Shown here one piece after another: positions 46,590 to 54,425 of a stretch of 64,000 bases of DNA. The notes under the pieces were generated by a model. It was given only the letters and a program-made list of their open reading frames with translations, did no database searches and was not told the origin of the DNA. How positions within the stretch are numbered: position 1 is the stretch's first letter; each line of letters opens with the position of its first letter. The DNA is from Buttiauxella selenatireducens (GTDB lineage Bacteria > Pseudomonadota > Gammaproteobacteria > Enterobacterales > Enterobacteriaceae): the NCBI RefSeq assembly GCF_031432975.1, contig NZ_CP133838.1:496001-560000 (forward strand). Direction: 5' to 3'. The translations under genes and the position numbers were made by a program.

Positions 46590-47240
46590 ATGAGCCAGGT
46601 TTTACTCACAGGGGCTACGGGCCTCATCGGTGGACATCTGTTACGCATGTTGATTGGGGAGCCGCAAGTCAGCCACATCGTTGCGGCAACACGCCGTCCC
46701 TTGCCTGCGATGAACAAAGTCACCAATCTATACGATCCCCAGTTGAGCGATGTGCTCACCCAATTAACCGAGCCGCTTGATACGGTTTTCTGCTGCCTCG
46801 GCACCACCATGAAAGAAGCCGGCAGCAAAGAGGCTTTCGTATTAGCGGATTACACGCTGGTGGTGGATACCGCGATAACTGGCTTGCGTCTGGGTGCAAA
46901 ACATATGCTGGTGGTCAGCGCTATCGGTGCAAACAGCAAATCGCCGTTCTTCTACAACCGGGTGAAAGGGGAAATGGAAGAGGCGCTTATCGCACAAGAG
47001 TGGCCGCGCCTGACGATTGCCCGCCCGTCTATGCTGCTTGGGCACCGTGAATCACAGCGTTTTAATGAATCGCTGTTTGCACCGTTGTTTAAACTCATGC
47101 CGGGAAAATGGAAGTCTATTGAGGCCAGGGATGTGGCGAAGGCGATGCTACATGAAGCGATTTCCCCCTCACACGAAGCCGTGAGTATCCTCGACTCGCG
47201 CGAGTTGCGGGAAATCGCTCAACGCACTACTGCTGACTAA
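46590..47240 (+). CDS. yraR: NAD(P)H-binding epimerase-like protein YraR
   Basis: This is an atypical short-chain dehydrogenase, NAD(P)-binding Rossmann protein of 216 residues. The dinucleotide motif is [10 protein letters not shown] (about 7-16); [22 protein letters not shown] and RPSMLLG are conserved with E. coli YraR. The catalytic role is unknown. It is the last gene of the 71-min block: dolP and diaA, which follow nearby in E. coli, are missing, and its stop overlaps the stop of the next, convergent gene. Confidence 0.88.
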   Translation: MSQVLLTGATGLIGGHLLRMLIGEPQVSHIVAATRRPLPAMNKVTNLYDPQLSDVLTQLTEPLDTVFCCLGTTMKEAGSKEAFVLADYTLVVDTAITGLRLGAKHMLVVSAIGANSKSPFFYNRVKGEMEEALIAQEWPRLTIARPSMLLGHRESQRFNESLFAPLFKLMPGKWKSIEARDVAKAMLHEAISPSHEAVSILDSRELREIAQRTTAD

Positions 47241-49339
47241 TTTTCCTCACCCATTTGTCGCTCAAAGGCCTGACGTATCAATCCCATGACGTAGGGCAAC
47301 TGATCTAGGGAGGAAAGCCCAACCTCAACATTACCGTTGCCCCAACGGCCTAAATGCGTGACGTCTTTTGCCAGGCCTTTAGGGTCGGACAGTTCATAAA
47401 AGGGCATATAGATCGATAATCTCAGGCGGCTCTTTTGCGGCACGACATCAACGAAATTCGTTTCTGCTTTATAAACGACATAAAGCTTGGTGAATTCCTC
47501 CGTCACTCCCGCATCTATTTCCAGCACCTGTTGGCGAAAAGCATCAAAAACAGCTCTCATTGGAGCGTTACTCGATAAATGTGGATGGTCGTTCAGACTC
47601 CAGGCTGTGTTTCTGGTTTTTTTCTCGGCATAACCGACAAGGATTCCTGATGGAAGCTTTGGTGCTTGCCAGACATCGACTGCGGTCTGCGCCAACATTT
47701 GTGCTCGACCGATAATCCCCTGTTCGTTCCAGTGGTTTAAACTGCCTAAGCCTTTATTCAAACGCAGCGGGCTTTCTTTAAATCCACCTTTCATATTGCA
47801 CTTATCGGCAAAAATGCGATTGCTGTATTCAGAGTTATAGCCTGTTAGCGTCAGGTTACCGAGCGTATGCAAATACGTTTCCTGGATCTGTTTCCAGTTA
47901 CTCCCCAGCGCTTCCTGCCAGGCAGTGGGCAGTGGCGTTTGCTGTGGCAGAATGTGCTCAATGGTATATTCATCTACCGCGACACGTTCTTTACGGCCTT
48001 CATTTTCCAGGCGGCGCAGCCAGTAACTACGGTTGCGAAAGTTATAAAGATCGCGTTTTTGAATTTCACGTTTAAATTCTTCGTCATCAGGAAAACGCCG
48101 ATAAGACGGTAAAGCTTGCAGGTACGCCTGAATACTTTCCAGATAAGATTTTTTATTTAGTGATTTCTTAATGGTTGCAAAAGTTTTATTCAGTGAATTA
48201 GTGGGTATGGCACAAACGGCACGACGAAAAACATAGGATTCAATTAGCCTTATCGCCGACACAAAATCCGTTACCGAAAAATGATTATGTTGATAATCAT
48301 GATAAAGCTCTAACAAGAAAGGATAGGCGACATCAACTTTCAGTTCGCGTAAATCTTTGAAACCTAAAGCAAGCTGCTTATCGGATTCTCTGTTCAGTGC
48401 CATTGCGCAATAGTAACCAGCGTATATTTGAATATCAGCTACCAGTTGGTCTACGCCACTATTGTGATTTTTTGGCTCAAGGGCATAAGCTTTAAAAGCT
48501 TCATAAACATCATCTATACGCGGAATATTTCCGGTTTTTACCGTCAGATAATGGCGCATAAAACTGTCAAATTGCGCGTTATAACCTTCCTGCCCGAATG
48601 CGACTTCCATCGGACGCCAATAGTCTTCATATAATCGGGTTTGATGCTCTGGCTCCAGCCCCATCAAAATAAAATTACGGATGAGGTCTGCCTGGCTCAA
48701 AGCTTTACCCGTAGAGTTCATACTTTCAAATATGAGTTGAGGATTATCCTGCCCGCGGCTTAGTGCGACATCAACAATCAATAGCTTTGCCAGCCCTTTA
48801 CAGACAAACAGTAAATTTTCTGGATATTTGCCTAATTGCTCGTCAAAGAAATCAAAGTTTTCTTTCAGGCGAAGCGAATAGTTTTCTGGCCACGACTTTT
48901 GTCGCAGTAAGGCAAGCAAAGATTCTTTATCTGTTTGTGTCAGAAGGAGTTTGAACGCTCGTTCGCCTGCTTCAAGATCGTTTAACAAATAATAATGGCG
49001 CAATTTGCGGGCAGAGAAACCCTCCAGAGGTTCGCTATCACCCAGGTGCCGACATAGTGCTTCAATGATTAATGTTGCCGTAGTCAGGCGCTGTTGGCCG
49101 TCAATGACTAAAAGCGCTGATTGACTACTTACCTGATAAAGCCCTTGCTCGATATAGACCACCGAGCCAATGAAGTGGGCCGGGATATCTTCTCTTTGCC
49201 CGGCGCGAATAATGTCGTCCCAAAGTTGCTGGCATTGAGCAAGCGTCCAGGAATAATTGCGTTGATAAATGGGAATGACAAATTGCGGTGACTTCTTCAA
49301 AAAATCAAACAGGCGGGCTTCCGTGGCTTTCATAAGCAT
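47237..49339 (-). CDS. DUF262-DUF1524 (GmrSD-like) protein, probable type IV restriction/defence nuclease
   Basis: This 700-residue protein is not part of the E. coli core at this place. The N-terminal DUF262 (GmrS-like, ParB-type NTPase) domain has [10 protein letters not shown] (22-31), IDGQQRLTT (79-87) and [19 protein letters not shown] (204-222). The DUF1524 (GmrD-like, HNH-type) region has EH (461-462), [10 protein letters not shown] (493-502) and N507. A further C-terminal domain (about 570-700) looks like DUF5655. GmrSD fusions cleave phage DNA with modified cytosines; that is known for relatives and only inferred here. All key motif residues look intact. Its middle (48.1-48.6 kb) is visibly AT-richer than its neighbours. 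It sits at the synteny junction. Confidence 0.8.
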   Translation of the reverse strand: MLMKATEARLFDFLKKSPQFVIPIYQRNYSWTLAQCQQLWDDIIRAGQREDIPAHFIGSVVYIEQGLYQVSSQSALLVIDGQQRLTTATLIIEALCRHLGDSEPLEGFSARKLRHYYLLNDLEAGERAFKLLLTQTDKESLLALLRQKSWPENYSLRLKENFDFFDEQLGKYPENLLFVCKGLAKLLIVDVALSRGQDNPQLIFESMNSTGKALSQADLIRNFILMGLEPEHQTRLYEDYWRPMEVAFGQEGYNAQFDSFMRHYLTVKTGNIPRIDDVYEAFKAYALEPKNHNSGVDQLVADIQIYAGYYCAMALNRESDKQLALGFKDLRELKVDVAYPFLLELYHDYQHNHFSVTDFVSAIRLIESYVFRRAVCAIPTNSLNKTFATIKKSLNKKSYLESIQAYLQALPSYRRFPDDEEFKREIQKRDLYNFRNRSYWLRRLENEGRKERVAVDEYTIEHILPQQTPLPTAWQEALGSNWKQIQETYLHTLGNLTLTGYNSEYSNRIFADKCNMKGGFKESPLRLNKGLGSLNHWNEQGIIGRAQMLAQTAVDVWQAPKLPSGILVGYAEKKTRNTAWSLNDHPHLSSNAPMRAVFDAFRQQVLEIDAGVTEEFTKLYVVYKAETNFVDVVPQKSRLRLSIYMPFYELSDPKGLAKDVTHLGRWGNGNVEVGLSSLDQLPYVMGLIRQAFERQMGEEN

Positions 49340-49462
49340 CCTTAACTCGGACCGATGTCGATTGCGGGGTTAAAAGTTGCAGGAAGCTTAGCGCTAAGAG
49401 GAAAATGAAATAGAGTGCTGCATCAAAGGGTTGTGTTAGAGATGTTAGGTTTTAGTGCTTTT

Positions 49463-49517
49463 CGACCCCAGAGAGCTAATCAATTTGCTATAGCTCTTTG
49501 ATAGCTTCATGGGGTCG
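49463..49517. repeat. Long imperfect inverted repeat at the synteny junction
   Basis: The outer arms CGACCCCA / TGGGGTCG are a perfect 8-bp pair, and an inner arm AGCTAATCAA / TTGATAGCT pairs with one bulge. It lies 13 bp beyond the nrdG stop. No T run follows on either strand, so it is not a standard terminator. The rest of the 49340-49530 spacer shows no other feature. Confidence 0.6.
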
Positions 49518-49530
49518 TTGAAGAAACGCT

Positions 49531-49995
49531 TTATCGCAAATGATGTACAACCTGGTTACTGCTGCCGCGCCAGATGAGTGACGGGTCTTTCAAATCCTGC
49601 ACGAATTTGCCGTCGATAAGCACGTTAATCAAATCCACCACTTCGCGCTGATCCGCAGTTAACTCATCAAGCTTATAACCGGTCCATATCCAGATATCTT
49701 TTCCGGGGCATTCTTCACGTACTCGCTTCACGAGTTTCAGGACGTCCGCAATATTTTGTGGATGAAGCGGATCGCCACCCGAAAGCGATAATCCCTGGCG
49801 GCGAATGCGGGTGTCGTTAAGATCGGCAATGATCCGATCTTCCATTTCCTGCGTGAAAGCCATACCGGAATTCAGCCGCCAGGTGCTTTTGTTGTAGCAC
49901 CCTGGGCATTCATGCACGCAGCCTGAAACAAACAGGGTGCAGCGGGTTCCTGGTCCGTTGACGATGTCGACGGGGTAGTATTGATGATAATTCAT
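49531..49995 (-). CDS. nrdG: Anaerobic ribonucleotide reductase activating protein NrdG
   Basis: NrdG is the radical SAM enzyme that installs the glycyl radical on NrdD. Starting at MNYHQYYPVDIVNGPG gives 154 residues as in E. coli; the longer open frame runs through the REP-like repeats upstream and is rejected. The 4Fe-4S/SAM motif is Cys26-x3-Cys30-x2-Cys33 (CVHECPGC), and LSGGDPL is the SAM-binding GGE-type loop. It is downstream of nrdD in one operon. Confidence 0.96.
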   Translation of the reverse strand: MNYHQYYPVDIVNGPGTRCTLFVSGCVHECPGCYNKSTWRLNSGMAFTQEMEDRIIADLNDTRIRRQGLSLSGGDPLHPQNIADVLKLVKRVREECPGKDIWIWTGYKLDELTADQREVVDLINVLIDGKFVQDLKDPSLIWRGSSNQVVHHLR

Positions 49996-50023
49996 TTCTG
50001 GTTCTCTAATGAGTACGCTGGTG

Positions 50024-50179
50024 CCCTCACCCCGGCCCTCTCCCACGGGGAGAGGGGGAAAAAAGTACCGCCCAGAAGGAGAGGTGAAAACTGTGCCGGG
50101 CAATCCCCTCTCCCACGGGGAGAGGGAGGAAAGCAGATTTGTCCCCTCTCCCTTGAGGGAGAGGGTTAGGGTGAGGGGG
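50024..50179. repeat. REP/BIME-like hairpin cluster between nrdD and nrdG
   Basis: Three near-identical hairpins with 9-bp arms CCCTCTCCC / GGGAGAGGG lie at 50036-50056, 50106-50126 and 50144-50165. The cluster is bounded by CCCTCACCCC (50024-50033) and GGGTGAGGGGG (50169-50179), so the outer units face each other. This is the layout of a bacterial interspersed mosaic element. Placed after nrdD in the nrdD-nrdG mRNA, it could protect nrdD from 3' decay. Confidence 0.8.
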
Positions 50180-50195
50180 AAAATCGCGTAGAAGA

Positions 50196-52331
50196 TTAGC
50201 CGATTTGCCCGTTACCCAAATGCTTCACACGGCGCTTCACTTCTTCTTGCTTACCGGCGTTAAACGGACGGGCATCAGGGCTGCCGAGGTAGCCACAAAC
50301 CCTGCGGGTGACGGAAACGCGAGCCGCATCGTGGTTGCCGCATTTCGGGCAGGTGAAGCCTTTGCTGGTGCATTCAAACTCACCGGTAAAGCCGCACTCG
50401 TAGCACTCATCAATTGGCGTGTTGGTGCCGTAATACGGAACGTGCTGGTAGCTATAATCCCAGACATCTTCCAACGCTTTCAGGTTGTGCTGAATGTTAG
50501 GATATTCGCCGTAGCAGATGAAGCCACCGTTAGCGACAGGCGGATACGCGGCTTCAAAGTCGATTTTGTCGTAAGGGTTAACCTTCTTCTCAACGTCTAA
50601 GTGGAAGCTGTTGGTGTAGTAACCTTTATCGGTCACGCCTGGCACCACACCAAATTCAGCGGTATCAAGGCGGCAGAAGCGATCGCACAGGTTTTCACTT
50701 GGTGTGCTGTACAGGCTGAAGCCGTAGCCGGTTTCTTCTTTCCAGCTGTCAGTTGCCTGACGCAGACGCTCAACAATCGCCACCGCTTTCGCACGCAGCT
50801 CTTCGCTGTCGTACACGTGCTGATTGCCAAACAACGCATTCACTGTTTCGTGGATGCCGATGTAACCGAGGGAAATAGACGCACGGCCATTTTTGAAGAT
50901 CTCAGAAACGTCGTCGTCCGCTTTCAGGCGCACGCCGCAAGCCCCTTCCATATACAGGATTGGCGCAACGCGAGCTTTCACACCTTCCAGACGGGCAATA
51001 CGCGTCATCAGGGCTTTACAAGCCAGCTCCAGGCGGTCATCAAGAAGCGTCCAGAAAGTCGCTTCGTCGCCTTTGGCTTCCAGTGCGATACGCGGCAAGT
51101 TAAGGCTGATAACGCCGATGTTGTTACGGCCATCGTGAATTTGCTCGCCGTTTTCTTCATACACGCCGAGGAAACTACGGCAGCCCATCGGCGTTTTGAA
51201 CGAGCCGGTCACTTTCACAACCTGGTCATAGTTCAGGATATCTGGGTACATGCGCTTGCTGGCGCATTCCAGAGCCAGCTGCTTGATGTCGTAGTTCGCA
51301 TCGCCAGCTTTGTGGTTCAGGCCATCTTTAATCGCGAAGACCAGTTTCGGGAACACGGCCGTTTTGCGGTTTTTGCCAAGACCTGCAATACGATTACGCA
51401 GAATAGAGGTCTGAATCAGGCGCGATTCCCAACTGGTTCCCAGACCAAAACCGAAGGTCACAAATGGCGTTTGGCCATTAGCGGTATGCAGCGTATTCAC
51501 TTCATATTCCAGTGACTGGAAGGCGTCGTAACACTCTTTCTCAGTACGGGAAAGCGCATAGCCTTCAGCATCCGGGATCTGCCATTCTTCAGCCGTCTGA
51601 CGATGTTTTTCGAAGCTTGCGGTGACAAACGGTGCAAGCACCTCATCAATACGGTTGATGGTGGTGCCGCCGTAAATGTGGCTGGCAACCTGGGCAATGA
51701 TTTGTGCCGTTACCGCCGTAGCGGTAGAGATGGACTTGGGTGGCTCAATTTCAGCATTACCCATCTTAAAGCCATGCGTCAGCATACCTTTGAGATCGAT
51801 AAGCATGCAGTTAAACATTGGGAAGAACGGTGAGTAATCCAGATCGTGATAGTGGATATCGCCACGCTCGTGCGCCAGCACCACATCACGTGGCAACAAA
51901 TGCTGTGAAGCATAGTGTTTTGCCACAATCCCAGCTAACAGGTCACGTTGAGTCGGGATTACCTTGCTGTCTTTGTTCGCATTTTCGTTGAGCAAGGCGG
52001 AGTTCGTTTGTTCTACCAGGCCACGGATTTCCTGGTTTAAGCGGCCACGTTTCTCGCGTTCAATATCACGATCATGGCGATATTCGATGTAAGCGCGTGC
52101 CAGTTGCTTGTAGTCGCCCGCCATCAGTTGGTTTTCAACGGCAGTCTGGATTTCGCGAATATCAACCTGGCTGCGGCCTTCCATCTGAGCACGCACAATA
52201 TCTGCGACGGTGGCGCAATAGTCTGCGTCATCGACTCCCGCTGCTTTAGCTGCACGAAGAATAGCTTCTTTAATGCGCTCTGATGTGAAAGGCACTTTGC
52301 ACCCGTCTCTTTTCATCACATGCGGTGTCAT
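50196..52331 (-). CDS. nrdD: Anaerobic ribonucleoside-triphosphate reductase NrdD
   Basis: NrdD is the class III ribonucleotide reductase making dNTPs without oxygen. Starting at MTPHVMKRDGCKVPF, behind GGAGA, gives 711 residues (E. coli 712); the frame extends 36 codons upstream over the DnaA boxes and is rejected. It has an ATP-cone (about 3-95), the ten-stranded barrel, a zinc site of two C-x2-C pairs (CYEC and CPKC) and the glycyl radical site RVCGYLG with Gly680. Confidence 0.97.
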   Translation of the reverse strand: MTPHVMKRDGCKVPFTSERIKEAILRAAKAAGVDDADYCATVADIVRAQMEGRSQVDIREIQTAVENQLMAGDYKQLARAYIEYRHDRDIEREKRGRLNQEIRGLVEQTNSALLNENANKDSKVIPTQRDLLAGIVAKHYASQHLLPRDVVLAHERGDIHYHDLDYSPFFPMFNCMLIDLKGMLTHGFKMGNAEIEPPKSISTATAVTAQIIAQVASHIYGGTTINRIDEVLAPFVTASFEKHRQTAEEWQIPDAEGYALSRTEKECYDAFQSLEYEVNTLHTANGQTPFVTFGFGLGTSWESRLIQTSILRNRIAGLGKNRKTAVFPKLVFAIKDGLNHKAGDANYDIKQLALECASKRMYPDILNYDQVVKVTGSFKTPMGCRSFLGVYEENGEQIHDGRNNIGVISLNLPRIALEAKGDEATFWTLLDDRLELACKALMTRIARLEGVKARVAPILYMEGACGVRLKADDDVSEIFKNGRASISLGYIGIHETVNALFGNQHVYDSEELRAKAVAIVERLRQATDSWKEETGYGFSLYSTPSENLCDRFCRLDTAEFGVVPGVTDKGYYTNSFHLDVEKKVNPYDKIDFEAAYPPVANGGFICYGEYPNIQHNLKALEDVWDYSYQHVPYYGTNTPIDECYECGFTGEFECTSKGFTCPKCGNHDAARVSVTRRVCGYLGSPDARPFNAGKQEEVKRRVKHLGNGQIG

Positions 52332-52354
52332 GATCTCTCCGTTTTTAAAATAGG

Positions 52355-52363
52355 TTATCCACA
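52355..52363 (+). promoter_or_regulatory. DnaA box (perfect TTATCCACA), proximal
   Basis: This is an exact consensus DnaA box, 23 bp upstream of the nrdD ATG and thus within the predicted nrdD 5' untranslated region. A second exact copy in the same orientation lies 77 bp away. Confidence 0.7.
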
Positions 52364-52431
52364 AAAGGATGTAACAGCCCGGAAGCAGATATAGGTGAGT
52401 ATTGCCAAAGACTTCCGGATTTCGGCCCACT

Positions 52432-52440
52432 TTATCCACA
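52432..52440 (+). promoter_or_regulatory. DnaA box (perfect TTATCCACA), distal
   Basis: This second exact consensus box is a direct repeat of 52355-52363. It lies about 35 bp downstream of the predicted nrdD -10 element. It suggests that DnaA-ATP level may influence nrdDG expression, as described for nrdAB in E. coli; here that is inference. Confidence 0.7.
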
Positions 52441-52473
52441 GTTAATCCCCAGAGTTATGCTGTGGGCTGTATC

Positions 52474-52479
52474 ATTATA
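52474..52479 (-). promoter_or_regulatory. Candidate -10 element of the nrdD promoter
   Basis: On the nrdD strand this reads TATAAT, a perfect -10, about 145 bp upstream of the nrdD start. No good -35 is seen at 17 bp; the NrdR-like box lies there instead, consistent with an activator-dependent (anaerobic) and repressible promoter. Confidence 0.5.
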
Positions 52480-52490
52480 GTAGTCGATAA

Positions 52491-52537
52491 ATACAACATA
52501 TTGGGCCGGCGTGCATTTTAAGGTCTATATGTAGTGA
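52491..52537. promoter_or_regulatory. Pair of NrdR-like boxes upstream of nrdD
   Basis: Two 16-bp sites, ATACAACATATTGGGC (52491-52506) and GGTCTATATGTAGTGA (52522-52537), match the NrdR consensus ACACwATATATwGTGT at about 12 and 11 positions. Their start-to-start distance is exactly 31 bp, the three-helical-turn spacing typical of NrdR box pairs. They overlap the region just upstream of the -10. Confidence 0.6.
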
Positions 52538-52608
52538 TTTGCATCAAACATGTTTGTGATTTTATTGATTCAGGACAAAGTAATTTGAGCGGTGCAGGAG
52601 GGAAGGGG

Positions 52609-52746
52609 ATGATCAAAAATGCGGAGGAGTTTTTTCGGAGAAATACTCGCCAGCTTGCGAGTCATAACTCACCAATGAAAAATTTTGGTGAGGTATGTCT
52701 GAACGAACAGACCTCACCAGGAGCAGATTATTACTGTAACCAATAA
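52609..52746 (+). CDS. Possible small ORF (45 aa) between nrdD and treC
   Basis: The ATG at 52609 is preceded by a very strong Shine-Dalgarno (GGAGG, 7 bp spacing) and opens 45 codons, starting MIKNAEEFFRRNTRQLASHN, to a TAA at 52746 inside the 3' end of antisense treC. I recognise no homologue. Three hairpins, including the treC terminator, fall within it, which argues that it may only be leader or terminator sequence. It has no clear promoter of its own. Confidence 0.2.
   Translation: MIKNAEEFFRRNTRQLASHNSPMKNFGEVCLNEQTSPGADYYCNQ
52687..52718 (-). terminator. Terminator after treC
   Basis: The stem GGTGAGGT / ACCTCACC with an inner GTCTG / CAGAC is followed on the treC strand by AAAATTTTT. 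A competing pairing with CTCACC at 52668-52673 is possible on either transcript. The hairpin ACTCGC / GCGAGT at 52645-52662 lies beyond it. Confidence 0.65.
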
Positions 52747-54380
52747 ACCGCTTCAAATGGCCTTAAGCTCATCTCGCCAGGGTTAGGTGCTGCATCAGCG
52801 TAGTTCTTCATCAGCACTTCCCAGTTGCCTTCGAAGGCTTCTGGCATCCACCACTGATTCTCACGGCTAAGGTTTGCGGCAACAATCAGCGTTTGCCCTT
52901 GCCATTCGCGACGATAACACCACAAATACGGATGTTCTGGCAGTAAGTCCTGATAGTTACCCCAGGTGAAGATAGGGTTAGCCTTACGCAATTTAATCAG
53001 CTGCTGATAGGCATAAAACACAGAGTCAGGGTCATTCACTGCTGCTTTGGCATTGATGGTTTGATAGTTATCACACAGGTTGATCCACGGCGTGCCGGTG
53101 GTAAATCCTGCATTTTCACCCTCGTCCCACTGCATCGGCGTACGGCTGTTATCGCGGGATTTACTGGCGAGGATCGCCAACAGATTATCGCTGTCCCGGC
53201 CCTGCGCGCGCAGCTCAGCGTACATGTTATGGCTTTCGACATCGCGGTAATCAATGATGCGTTTGAAATGCGGATTGGTCATCCCCAGCTCTTCGCCCTG
53301 ATAGATATACGGCGTACCTTGCATGCCGTGCAGCACCATCGCCAACATTTTCGCCGCCGGAACCCGCAGTTCACCTTCGTCACCAAAGCGCGACACAATG
53401 CGCGGCTGATCGTGGTTACACCAGAACAACGCATTCCATGCCACGTTGTGCATGCCCTGTTGCCAGTGGCTAAAAATCGCTTTCAGCGCGACGTAATCAG
53501 GCGCTGCCAGGGTCCATTTTTGCCCGCCAGGATAATCCACTTTGAGGTGATGGAAGTTAAACGTCATCGACAGTTCATTGCTATTGAGCGCGGCATACTG
53601 CTGGCAGTTATCGAGCGTGGTGGAGGACATTTCGCCTACGGTCATCAGCCCACGTGGCACAAACACATCGCGGCTCATTTCTTGTAGATATTCATGGACC
53701 CGCGGCCCGTCGGTGTAGAAACGCCGCCCGTCGCCACTTTCAATATCGTTCGGGAAATCCTGGTCTTTCGATATCAGGTTGATCACATCAAGACGTAAAC
53801 CATCCACGCCACGATCGGCCCAGAATTCGCAGACCTTTTTCAGCTCGTCGCGCACCTGCGGGTTTTCCCAGTTGAGATCCGCCTGCTCCGGCGCAAACAG
53901 GTGCAGATAATACTGGCCGCTCTCTGCGTGCCAGCGCCAGGCATTACCGCCGAATTTAGAGCGCCAGTTGTTGGGCAAAATGTCCGGCGTACCGTCACGC
54001 CAGATATAAAATTCGCGGTACGGGCTGTTCTTGTTAAGCGACTCGTGGAACCAGGCATGCTGCGTGGAAGTATGGTTAAACACCATATCCAGAATGATAC
54101 GAATGCCGCGTTCATGAGCGCCTGCTACCAGCAAATCAAAGTCATCCAACGTGCCGTAGGTATGATCGATTGCACAGTAGTTTGCCACGTCATAGCCATT
54201 ATCGATCTGCGGCGAGACATAAAACGGCGTCAGCCAAATAGCATCAACGCCCAGCAGTTTGAGATAATCAAGGCGCTTAATAACACCGATTAAGTCACCG
54301 GTTCCATTGCCAGTCGTATCCTGAAAACTCTTCGGGTAGATTTGGTAGATGACGCCATGTTGCCACCAGGTTGTATTCAT
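52731..54380 (-). CDS. treC: Trehalose-6-phosphate hydrolase TreC
   Basis: TreC is a cytoplasmic GH13 enzyme that splits trehalose-6-phosphate into glucose and glucose-6-phosphate after PTS import. It has 549 residues (E. coli 551). The alpha-amylase regions are visible: DMVFNHTS, GLRLDVINL (nucleophile Asp), VGEMSS (acid Glu) and WCNHDQPR (transition-state Asp). It lies 45 bp after treB with a G/C-rich hairpin between. Confidence 0.96.
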   Translation of the reverse strand: MNTTWWQHGVIYQIYPKSFQDTTGNGTGDLIGVIKRLDYLKLLGVDAIWLTPFYVSPQIDNGYDVANYCAIDHTYGTLDDFDLLVAGAHERGIRIILDMVFNHTSTQHAWFHESLNKNSPYREFYIWRDGTPDILPNNWRSKFGGNAWRWHAESGQYYLHLFAPEQADLNWENPQVRDELKKVCEFWADRGVDGLRLDVINLISKDQDFPNDIESGDGRRFYTDGPRVHEYLQEMSRDVFVPRGLMTVGEMSSTTLDNCQQYAALNSNELSMTFNFHHLKVDYPGGQKWTLAAPDYVALKAIFSHWQQGMHNVAWNALFWCNHDQPRIVSRFGDEGELRVPAAKMLAMVLHGMQGTPYIYQGEELGMTNPHFKRIIDYRDVESHNMYAELRAQGRDSDNLLAILASKSRDNSRTPMQWDEGENAGFTTGTPWINLCDNYQTINAKAAVNDPDSVFYAYQQLIKLRKANPIFTWGNYQDLLPEHPYLWCYRREWQGQTLIVAANLSRENQWWMPEAFEGNWEVLMKNYADAAPNPGEMSLRPFEAVYWLQ

Positions 54381-54399
54381 AAAGCCTTCCTAAAGCGAA

Positions 54400-54417
54400 G
54401 GGGCCGCTTACGGCCCC
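54400..54417 (-). terminator. Intercistronic hairpin between treB and treC
   Basis: The 7-bp stem GGGGCCG / CGGCCCC with a CTTA loop has no T run after it on the treB strand. It is more likely an mRNA processing or stability element than a terminator. Confidence 0.45.
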
Positions 54418-54425
54418 GATAAAAA

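Noticed and set aside
50024-50179. CRISPR-like array suggested by repeated 21-bp units
   Set aside because: The units are palindromes at irregular spacing (49 and 17 bp gaps) in mixed orientation, with only three copies and no cas genes; REP/BIME explains them.
50601-51515. A 304-aa plus-strand frame opposite nrdD
   Set aside because: It is a shadow of nrdD; all NrdD motifs fall in the minus-strand frame.
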